From WLWS01 sp964639535 (GTDB taxonomy: Bacteria > Pseudomonadota > Gammaproteobacteria > Eutrophobiales > Eutrophobiaceae), in the NCBI GenBank assembly GCA_964639535.1, contig CAZXDV010000053.1, forward strand, positions 1-14,212: 14,212 bases of DNA, written 5' to 3'. This document shows, one piece after another, positions 8,049 through 13,511 of the stretch. The notes beneath the pieces are model-generated. The model worked only from the letters and a program-made list of their open reading frames with translations. It made no database searches and had not been told where the DNA came from. Positions within the stretch are counted from its first letter, which is position 1; every line of letters starts with the position of its first letter. Both the position numbers and the translations under genes were made by a program.

Positions 8049-8375
8049 TCAGGAAAAGTCCCTGTACAGGGAAAAAGACGTATTGGTGACGCTGGTCTTG
8101 ATGCGACCGTGCAGCGTCCTGATCGGTTCGCTGTCTTCCTCGATGTAGGACCAGCACTGGATCGCCTGCTGCAGGTCGTCAAATTTCATGGCGTGATAAA
8201 AATGGGAATCGGGCCCATCGGCGTTGTATCCATCATGGGCCTGTCTTTCCATGAACTGGTGCGACAACAGCAGGTTTTTTTCTACCAGGTGCGTGGCAAG
8301 GGCATTAATCGCTTCGCTGAACTGTTCCGCAGTACAGTGATCCTGTAAATCAAAAAAGCTGTGCAGTATGACCAT
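8049..8375 (-). CDS. Small DUF6614-like protein of unknown function
   Basis: A 108-residue protein on the minus strand, between the synthetase (20 bases from its stop, convergent) and the Rieske gene (divergent). The N-terminal pattern ILHSFFDLQDHCTAEQFSEAI and the ending IRTLHGRIKTSVTNTSFSL plus YRDF resemble, from memory, the DUF6614 family, whose members end in a similar FALYRDFP motif. The alternating strand-helix pattern would fit a ferredoxin-like or dimeric alpha/beta-barrel fold. There is no signal peptide, membrane segment or obvious catalytic motif. The ATG at 8375 has a weak purine-rich stretch (GAAGAA) just upstream. A competing plus-strand frame runs through the same bases (8007-8348), but it would begin inside the synthetase gene and resembles nothing known. 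Function is unknown; location suggests a link to the amine pathway, perhaps through a promoter region shared with the oxygenase gene. Confidence 0.72.
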   Translation of the reverse strand: MVILHSFFDLQDHCTAEQFSEAINALATHLVEKNLLLSHQFMERQAHDGYNADGPDSHFYHAMKFDDLQQAIQCWSYIEEDSEPIRTLHGRIKTSVTNTSFSLYRDFS

Positions 8376-8496
8376 TATTCTTCTTCGAGGAGTAAGAAGT
8401 CGATATTAGAAGGCAATAGTATAGTAATTATTATCAGCAACAAATGTATACCGGGCTAAAGGGTTCCGGAGTATGTAATTAGCAGGAGTTAAGAAA
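8376..8496. promoter_or_regulatory. AT-rich divergent promoter region between the DUF6614-like gene and the Rieske oxygenase
   Basis: This 121-base gap is clearly richer in A and T than the genes around it and lies between divergent start codons, so it should hold promoters for both. A possible -10 hexamer TATAGT sits at about 8418-8423 within an imperfect dyad, ATAGTAATTATTAT, but no convincing -35 element is paired with it. A strong ribosome-binding site, AGGAG at 8484-8488, lies 8 bases before the oxygenase ATG at 8497. The independent leader suggests that the oxygenase is transcribed separately from the six-gene operon. Confidence 0.5.
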
Positions 8497-9696
8497 ATGA
8501 GTGCAACGAATTTAGCGACATTACTGGAGAACCAGCAAGACGGTTATTCCCTGCAGCAGGGTTTTTACAGGGACCCGGAGATCTACAAGGTCGAGATAGA
8601 GCGGATCTTCATGAAGTCCTGGTTGTATGCCGGGCATGTCAGCGAGATTCCCAACCCGGGTGATTACATCCTGTATGAATTTGATACCGAGTCCGTGATT
8701 ATCATTCGTGAAAACGAGGACACCATCAACGCGCTACTTAATGTCTGCCGTCATCGTGGCTCAAGGATCTGCAAGGAAGTGACGGGCAACAAGAACCTGC
8801 TGGTCTGCCCCTATCACGGCTGGAGTTTTGAAAAGAGCGGAAACCTGCGTGGTGCCAACCACACCAAGCCGGGCTTTGACAAGACAATGTATCCACTGCA
8901 CAAGATCAACATCAAGGTTTTCCACGGCATGATGTTTATCAACTTTGATGAGGATCCAATACCTTTTTCCCCCATCGAAGAAGACCTGGACGAGGCGCTC
9001 AAGCCCTATAAGCTGGACAAGGCCAAGGTTGCGCACAAGATTGACTACCCCATTGAGGCAAACTGGAAATTGTCGGTAGAGAACTACTGTGAATGTTATC
9101 ACTGTGTGCCTTCCCACCCGGAATATGCCGAGGCACATGGGCGCTCCTACCCCGAAGCCGACATGGAGGAACTAACCCAGGCGCTTTATGAGCGTGCGGA
9201 AGAGTGCGGCCTGACAACCATCGACGTTAACAACGACTGGCTGGATTCAGGTGGTGTTGGCATTGACCGCTCCTATAATCGCTATCCCTTACTCCATGGA
9301 CACTTAACCGGAAGTAAAAAAGGTAAGCCGGTTGCACCACTGATGGGAGACATCAAGGCCTATGACGGGGGCACGGTGGATATGCACATTGGCCCCATGA
9401 CTTTTTACCTGGCCTATTGCGATCACGTTGTGGTTTATCACTTCAAGCCACTGACCCAGGATACCTCGAGTTGTGAAATCAGCTGGCTGGTCAATGGTGA
9501 TGCTGAAGAAGGAAAAGACTATAAGCTTGAAGAGCTGACCTGGTTGTGGGACATCACTACCCATGCCGACAAGAGGATCATTGAAGATAACCAGAAGGGC
9601 GTCAATTCACGTCGCTACCAGCCCGGGCCTTTTACCGAGCTGGAGCAGTTTGAAGAGGGTTTTGTTGACTGGTACCGTGACTTAATGAGTAAGTAG
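8497..9696 (+). CDS. Rieske non-heme iron oxygenase alpha subunit, quaternary-ammonium monooxygenase type
   Basis: A 399-residue oxygenase. The Rieske [2Fe-2S] cluster motif is complete: Cys84-x-His86, 17 residues, then Cys104-x2-His107. The catalytic domain has ANWKLSVENYCECYHCVPSH at 188-207. His202 and His207 are the expected mononuclear iron ligands, and Asp358 (THADKRIIEDNQKG) is the likely third. Glu199 occupies the bridging position between the Rieske centre and iron that is Asp in classic ring-hydroxylating dioxygenases; Glu there is a feature I associate with carnitine oxygenase CntA and betaine-type enzymes. The family hydroxylates an N-methyl or adjacent carbon and so cleaves choline-, betaine- or carnitine-like substrates. 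It needs a ferredoxin-reductase partner, and none is in the window. ATG 8497 has a good AGGAG site. It ends 15 bases before the convergent decarboxylase stop codon. The class is firm; the substrate is open. Confidence 0.9.
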   Translation: MSATNLATLLENQQDGYSLQQGFYRDPEIYKVEIERIFMKSWLYAGHVSEIPNPGDYILYEFDTESVIIIRENEDTINALLNVCRHRGSRICKEVTGNKNLLVCPYHGWSFEKSGNLRGANHTKPGFDKTMYPLHKINIKVFHGMMFINFDEDPIPFSPIEEDLDEALKPYKLDKAKVAHKIDYPIEANWKLSVENYCECYHCVPSHPEYAEAHGRSYPEADMEELTQALYERAEECGLTTIDVNNDWLDSGGVGIDRSYNRYPLLHGHLTGSKKGKPVAPLMGDIKAYDGGTVDMHIGPMTFYLAYCDHVVVYHFKPLTQDTSSCEISWLVNGDAEEGKDYKLEELTWLWDITTHADKRIIEDNQKGVNSRRYQPGPFTELEQFEEGFVDWYRDLMSK

Positions 9697-9699
9697 AGC

Positions 9700-9726
9700 C
9701 AGTCTCACATCCTATTTGTGAGACTG
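9700..9726. terminator. Perfect stem-loop at convergent gene ends (possible bidirectional terminator)
   Basis: CAGTCTCACA (9700-9709) and TGTGAGACTG (9717-9726) are exact reverse complements around a 7-base loop. The structure lies 3 bases after the Rieske stop codon, and its loop and right arm contain the decarboxylase stop codon (9712-9714) and last codons. Neither side has a run of T after the stem, so it is not a textbook rho-independent terminator. It could instead block readthrough or protect 3' ends of either message. Confidence 0.55.
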
Positions 9727-10977
9727 ACCCTGGATTCCCCTGGGGGTTGGGAATTCACTACCCTCTTCAACAATCACATACTGGTCGGATGCATACCCGT
9801 TAAAGCGCGTGGTTGTTGTTGAACCATAGGCGCCACTCAGGCCGAATTCAATCCAGTCGCCCTCGGCTATGCTGGCCGGGAGCCCGATGGTTTCCTTGAA
9901 GCAGTCACTGGAGTCACAGGTGGGGCCGTAAACGGTGAACTCTTCCAGCTCATCCTGCAGCAGCTTGTCACCGCGATAGGTGAGTCTCGGTAGCTTGAAG
10001 TAGGCAACGAGCTGTTCCATGAATCCGCCATAGATGCCGTCGTTAAGAAAAATCACGTTGCCGTCCCGGCGATGCTTTACACGGCACACCAGGGAGCCGG
10101 ACGTTGCCACCAGGGCACGACCGGGTTCACAGACAAGCTCACAGCTTTCACTATCGAAATAGCGATTGAACTGCGTCCTGATGGCGTCAAAGTAGTCAGC
10201 CAGTTCCGGCACGTCGCTGTTCTCGTAGTGTGCAGGAAAACCACCGCCGACATTGAGCATGACAATATCAACACCGGCTTTCTCACTGATCATCGCTGCC
10301 GCGTAGATAAAGTCACTGTAGGCAGAGGGTGAATAACACTGCGAACCGGGGTGAAAGGTGAGGGCAGCGCGATAGCCCGCAGCATCGACCATGGACAGCA
10401 GCCTGGTTGCCTGATCCGGGCTCGCACCAAACTTGCTGTTGAGATCCTGTGCTGCAAATGCGCCCTTGATCTTGAAGCGCACGGTCAGCTGTACAGACGG
10501 ATCGTCGCCAATGATGGAATGAATTTTTTCAAGTTCTTTTTCATCATCAAGGGCAAAGGAACGCACGCCGTGGATGAAATAAGCCTGGCGAATTTCTTCG
10601 CGGGACTTCACCGGGTTGTCATAAAGAATGACGGCATTCGCATCCATTGAACGAACCAGTTCTATTTCAGCGAGCGAGGCAGCATCAAAGAATGCCAGGC
10701 GAGAGTTAACAAGCTGTTCAATAACCAGCGGCTCGCCGTTTGATTTCACCGCGAATCCTACTTTCCCCGGAAAGTTATCGACAAAAAGGTCAACGCGCTG
10801 CAGCAGGTCAGCGGGGCAGAAACAGTGTACCGGGTAGTCCGGTGCCTCCTCGTGAATCATGGCTGCGGTATTTTCAAAGGAAGCGACCTTGCGCGCTTCG
10901 CTCAGGCGACCGTCATTACTGTGCCTGTTATAGCGGGACAGTTCATCAACCAGCTTGTGGGTCATGGAAACGGTCAT
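9712..10977 (-). CDS. Type III PLP-dependent ornithine/lysine decarboxylase family protein
   Basis: A 421-residue alanine-racemase-fold decarboxylase. Visible active-site elements are the PLP lysine Lys78 in GFAVKSN, the ring-stacking His209 in FHPGSQ, the phosphate-binding GGGFP at 244-248, EPGR with Glu284, the cross-subunit Cys354-Asp355 pair in GPTCDSSD, and Tyr384 in SGAYG. This is the full set of ornithine/lysine decarboxylases that make putrescine or cadaverine; diaminopimelate and carboxynorspermidine decarboxylases are less likely given the CDSSD segment. Start 10977 (ATG) is preferred because AAGAGGTG ends 6 bases upstream. A GTG at 10986 is in frame but falls within that ribosome site. 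The gene is divergent from an Lrp-type regulator, and a perfect inverted repeat lies just upstream of the start, so regulation by that protein is likely. Ornithine is the most probable substrate but is unproven. Confidence 0.9.
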   Translation of the reverse strand: MTVSMTHKLVDELSRYNRHSNDGRLSEARKVASFENTAAMIHEEAPDYPVHCFCPADLLQRVDLFVDNFPGKVGFAVKSNGEPLVIEQLVNSRLAFFDAASLAEIELVRSMDANAVILYDNPVKSREEIRQAYFIHGVRSFALDDEKELEKIHSIIGDDPSVQLTVRFKIKGAFAAQDLNSKFGASPDQATRLLSMVDAAGYRAALTFHPGSQCYSPSAYSDFIYAAAMISEKAGVDIVMLNVGGGFPAHYENSDVPELADYFDAIRTQFNRYFDSESCELVCEPGRALVATSGSLVCRVKHRRDGNVIFLNDGIYGGFMEQLVAYFKLPRLTYRGDKLLQDELEEFTVYGPTCDSSDCFKETIGLPASIAEGDWIEFGLSGAYGSTTTTRFNGYASDQYVIVEEGSEFPTPRGIQGQSHK

Positions 10978-10989
10978 GTCGATCACCTC

Positions 10990-11012
10990 TTGTTAAATCG
11001 TTGATTTAACAA
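10990..11012. promoter_or_regulatory. Perfect 10+3+10 inverted repeat, probable operator
   Basis: TTGTTAAATC and GATTTAACAA are exact reverse complements separated by GTT. The dyad lies 13 bases upstream of the decarboxylase ATG, directly beside its ribosome-binding site, and about 90 bases from the Lrp-type regulator start. A dyad of this size and symmetry suits a dimeric DNA-binding protein, and the divergent regulator is the obvious candidate. In the decarboxylase transcript it could also fold into a hairpin in front of the ribosome-binding site. Confidence 0.65.
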
Positions 11013-11021
11013 AGTATCGAC

Positions 11022-11088
11022 CAGTTAACTGTCAGATTGTAGGTGTAAAACTGTCATAAATGTAAAAATATTTAGTGAAAATGACAGT
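11022..11088. promoter_or_regulatory. Cluster of ACTGTCA/TGACAGT repeats in the divergent promoter region
   Basis: ACTGTCA occurs at 11028-11034 and again at 11050-11056, 22 bases apart, and its reverse complement TGACAGT occurs at 11082-11088. The last two extend to an exact 8-base pair, ACTGTCAT/ATGACAGT. The first copy overlaps the perfect 10-base palindrome CAGTTAACTG (11022-11031). Spacing of two or three helical turns is what multi-dimer Lrp/AsnC proteins often bind. Together with the dyad at 10990-11012 this fills most of the roughly 120-base gap. Confidence 0.5.
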
Positions 11089-11101
11089 ATATATAGTTAA
11101 T

Positions 11102-11557
11102 ATGCCAAGTATGGACACGATCCCCTCTCTCGGCGATAAAGATGAGGCCCTCATTCGGCTGCTGCAGGAAGATGCCCGCGCCAGCATCAGTAACCTGGCG
11201 CGCCAGCTTGGCGTATCACGAACCGCCGCGCAGGAGCGCCTGAATCGTCTCAAGCGTAACGGCGTGATCCAGGGTTTTACCGTCAGGCTCAATCCCGAGT
11301 GGCAGAGAAAGCAGGTCTCGGCGTTCATCGCCCTGGTGGTTGAGCCCAAGCAGGCCAAGCCGCTTATTTCGGCGCTTGAGCGCATGACATATATAAAGGC
11401 GCTATGGACCGTGAGTGGAAGTTTTGACCTGCTGGCGGAAGCCACCGCACCAAGCACGGAAGATATTGACCAGCTGCTGGATGATGTTGGGGAACTTGAA
11501 GGCGTGAAGCGGACGGAATCTTCCATCGTCCTGTCGACAAAATTTGAAAGACGCTAG
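11102..11557 (+). CDS. Lrp/AsnC family transcriptional regulator
   Basis: About 151 residues from ATG 11102, the usual size for this family. The N-terminal winged helix-turn-helix is recognisable: LGDKDEALIRLLQEDARASI, then NLARQLGVSRTAAQERLNRL and the family phrase RNGVIQGFTVRLNP. It is followed by a RAM-type ligand and oligomerisation domain (FIALVVEPKQAK through SGSFDLLAEA and a C-terminal helix). The start is uncertain. The frame is open from a GTG at 11075, with further ATGs at 11081, 11102 and 11111, and none has a convincing Shine-Dalgarno; the later two fit family length and leave the TGACAGT repeat upstream. It is divergent from the decarboxylase, and family members typically sense amino acids, so ornithine, lysine or arginine control of polyamine synthesis is a reasonable inference. 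It ends one base from the convergent amidotransferase stop. Confidence 0.9.
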   Translation: MPSMDTIPSLGDKDEALIRLLQEDARASISNLARQLGVSRTAAQERLNRLKRNGVIQGFTVRLNPEWQRKQVSAFIALVVEPKQAKPLISALERMTYIKALWTVSGSFDLLAEATAPSTEDIDQLLDDVGELEGVKRTESSIVLSTKFERR

Positions 11558-11558
11558 G

Positions 11559-12263
11559 TCAAAGAAACTCCAGCCAGCGCTCGTATAGCTGCCAGGCAAT
11601 TTTCCTGCTGGCAGGAAAATTCTCGTCATTCATCGACATGATTGTCTCACCCGACTGCACGCTCGGGGATTCCGGCGGATGTTTATCCTCGAGATCGATG
11701 GCCCAGTGCCTGATGCTGTCCAGGTTGATCTCGATATGAAACTGCATGCCCAGCACGTTGCCATCAACGAAAGCCTGGTTCTCGCAATATTCTCCACCCA
11801 GTATTTTAGTGGCGCCGGGTGGAATGGAAAAACTGTCGCTGTGCCATTGCATCGCGACCAGTCTCTTCGGTGGTTGCGGTATCCACTCGGCCAGTAGCGC
11901 TGTTGACTCGGGGATTAATGTTGACCAGCCAAACTCTTCAACATCGTGTTTCCTTACCTCGCCGCCAAGGGCCTGGCTGATAAGCTGCCCGCCAAGGCAG
12001 TGTCCTATCATGGGCAGGTTAAGTTCCCTTGCGCTCCTGATAAGCGCCATCTCTTCAACCATGGCAGGTGTCGGGCTGGCCACGCTCTCAGTACCACCAA
12101 GGAAACACAGGCCGGACCAGGCAGAGAGGGAATCGCTGCCGGGGATCTCATCACCCTGGTTTGGATAGATCACTTCAAGGGGGACATCATGTTCCTGCAG
12201 GAATTCTGCGAAGAGACCGGCGTTGCTGCTTTCAATATGCTCAAAGATCAGGACAGGTTTCAT
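11559..12263 (-). CDS. Class I (type 1) glutamine amidotransferase-like protein
   Basis: A 234-residue single-domain GATase. The nucleophile elbow GHCLGGQ places Cys89, and the other two members of the triad are His176 and Glu178 in QFHIE. QWHSDSF at 139-145 is another typical block. It is of the stand-alone GuaA-like class that also contains gamma-glutamyl-amine hydrolases, so it might cleave gamma-glutamyl amides or supply ammonia to a partner; sequence alone does not decide. It is clearly different from the second, PuuD-like GATase downstream. Transcription is convergent with the Lrp-type regulator (one base between stop codons) and divergent from the cupin gene. The ATG at 12263 has no Shine-Dalgarno, and a TATAAT hexamer sits 7 bases upstream, which suggests a leaderless message. 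Confidence 0.87.
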   Translation of the reverse strand: MKPVLIFEHIESSNAGLFAEFLQEHDVPLEVIYPNQGDEIPGSDSLSAWSGLCFLGGTESVASPTPAMVEEMALIRSARELNLPMIGHCLGGQLISQALGGEVRKHDVEEFGWSTLIPESTALLAEWIPQPPKRLVAMQWHSDSFSIPPGATKILGGEYCENQAFVDGNVLGMQFHIEINLDSIRHWAIDLEDKHPPESPSVQSGETIMSMNDENFPASRKIAWQLYERWLEFL

Positions 12264-12270
12264 GATTCAA

Positions 12271-12276
12271 ATTATA
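12271..12276 (-). promoter_or_regulatory. TATAAT -10 element close to the GATase start (possible leaderless promoter)
   Basis: Read on the minus strand, a consensus TATAAT ends 7 bases before the ATG at 12263. Normal -10 spacing would put the transcription start at or next to the A of the ATG, leaving no room for a ribosome-binding site, and none is visible. No good -35 hexamer is found 16-18 bases upstream, so the promoter assignment is tentative. Confidence 0.45.
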
Positions 12277-12357
12277 AACGGCCGGGTGTGCAAATAGTAT
12301 TACTGCCATGCATTGGATGTAATATACACACTTCGATATAAACACGGGGACGTGCCT

Positions 12358-12696
12358 ATGAAATCAGGAACCTGGCAATTACAGAAAGTGCTGCAGGATT
12401 TGAAGAACATTCCTGCAGGTGAAGAGCCTTATCTTGAACCATTTGAACATGGCACCATGTCGCTTGGCATGTATGCCCCGGGAGAAAAGGACCTGCAGGA
12501 ATCACACACAAAGGACGAGCTGTATTTCGTTATTTCCGGTTCCGGCACTTTTGTAAACGACGGCAAGCGAAGCCCCTTCAGTGAAGGTGATGCACTGTTT
12601 GTTGCGGCGGGGGTAGAGCATCGATTTGAAGATTACAGCCAGGACTTTGCCGCATGGGTAGTTTTCTGGGGTCCCGATGGCGGTGAAGTAAATTGA
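12358..12696 (+). CDS. Small single-domain cupin protein
   Basis: A 112-residue protein consisting of one cupin barrel. Motif 1 is read as ESHTKDELYFVISGSG (48-63) with His50, Glu54 and Gly61; the first His of the usual HxH is replaced by Glu48. Motif 2 is GDALFVAAGVEH at 78-89 and supplies His88. A metal site of His50, Glu54, His88 and perhaps Glu48 is therefore plausible. Start ATG 12358 has GGGGA at 12346-12350; an upstream TTG at 12313 in the same frame would add 15 unconserved residues. Unlike PuuR/PauR-type polyamine regulators it has no helix-turn-helix, so it is an enzyme or small-molecule binder rather than a DNA-binding repressor. Its place beside gamma-glutamyl hydrolase and deiminase genes suggests a role in amine metabolism; the actual function is unknown. 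Confidence 0.85.
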   Translation: MKSGTWQLQKVLQDLKNIPAGEEPYLEPFEHGTMSLGMYAPGEKDLQESHTKDELYFVISGSGTFVNDGKRSPFSEGDALFVAAGVEHRFEDYSQDFAAWVVFWGPDGGEVN

Positions 12697-12749
12697 CATG
12701 CGCTGAAAGAATGCTTTACTGCTCGTAACTTAATCTTTCAAGAAAATTG

Positions 12750-13511
12750 ATGGCGACTAATTCGAAACCCCTTGTCGGTGTGCCCACCTGCAGGCAGGTG
12801 ATTGACGGGCTGGACTACGATTGCACCCAGCACAAGTATATTCGTGCGCTGCATGCAAGCGCCGATGTCATTCCCCTGCCGATTCCCCTGCTGGGTGATG
12901 AACTTGATCTTGATACCCTGCTTTCCCGGCTTGACGGCATCATGCTGACGGGCAGTCATTCAAATATTCATCCCACTCACTACACCAGGCCCGCCATCGA
13001 GGCAGACTTCAAGCTGGACCAGGAAAGGGACGCCACCATCCTGCCGCTGATCAAGCCGGTGATTGAAAAGGGCATACCTTTTCTCGCCATTTGCCGGGGC
13101 TTCCAGGAGTTGAACGTGGCCTATGGTGGCGTGCTCGATCCACACCTGTACCGGGCCGGTCACTATATCGAGCACCGCGAGAACAAGGACCTGCCGCTGG
13201 AGCAACGCTACGCCAGTGCCCACCCGGTGCAGCTCGTTGAGGGCGGCCTGTTACAGGCCATGTTGCAGCGGGATGCTATCGAGGTGAACACGCTGCACGA
13301 GCAGGGCATAAAAACACTGGGGCAGGGATTAAATGCAGAAGGGCACGCGGAAGATGGTTTGATCGAGGCGGTTAGCGTTGCCGGTGCAGCTAACTTTGCT
13401 ATCGGTGTACAGTGGCACCCCGAGTGGAAGTCCACGGAAAATGAAGTCTCAACGGTACTCTTTTCAGAATTCGGCAAGGCCTGCCGCGAATACGCGGCAG
13501 CGCGAAGCTAA
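12750..13511 (+). CDS. PuuD-like gamma-glutamyl-GABA hydrolase family protein (peptidase C26)
   Basis: A 253-residue class I GATase-fold hydrolase, essentially the length of E. coli PuuD (254). The catalytic triad is visible as Cys115 in AICRGFQELNV, with His223 and Glu225 in QWHPEW, positions almost identical to PuuD Cys114/His222/Glu224. MLTGSHSNIHPTHY at 65-78 is the family signature. PuuD frees GABA from gamma-glutamyl-GABA at the end of the gamma-glutamylated putrescine pathway, and PauD-type relatives act on related amides. The PuuA-like ligase at 6634-8028 is its logical partner. ATG 12750 is preferred to the in-frame TTG just before it; only a weak purine run (AAGAAAA) precedes it. 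The preceding cupin ends 53 bases upstream on the same strand, so the two may be cotranscribed. Its stop overlaps the convergent deiminase stop by 4 bases. Confidence 0.9.
   Translation: MATNSKPLVGVPTCRQVIDGLDYDCTQHKYIRALHASADVIPLPIPLLGDELDLDTLLSRLDGIMLTGSHSNIHPTHYTRPAIEADFKLDQERDATILPLIKPVIEKGIPFLAICRGFQELNVAYGGVLDPHLYRAGHYIEHRENKDLPLEQRYASAHPVQLVEGGLLQAMLQRDAIEVNTLHEQGIKTLGQGLNAEGHAEDGLIEAVSVAGAANFAIGVQWHPEWKSTENEVSTVLFSEFGKACREYAAARS

Noticed and set aside
8059..8072. Perfect palindrome TCCCTGTACAGGGA flanked by A-runs, as a terminator after the synthetase
   Set aside because: It lies inside the last codons of the DUF6614-like gene, has no real loop and lacks a T-run on the plus strand; too weak to call.
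8007..8348. Plus-strand 113-codon reading frame opposite the DUF6614-like gene
   Set aside because: It starts inside the synthetase gene and its protein has no recognisable family, whereas the minus-strand protein does.
10978..10986. GTG start at 10986 for the decarboxylase
   Set aside because: The GTG is part of the AAGAGGTG ribosome site that correctly precedes ATG 10977.
12313..12357. TTG start giving a longer cupin
   Set aside because: The extra 15 residues look unconserved and ATG 12358 has its own GGGGA site.
12704..12740. TGAAAGA...TCTTTCA inverted repeat between the cupin and PuuD-like genes
   Set aside because: Seven-base arms with a 23-base loop are weak, and there is no other sign of a terminator or operator.
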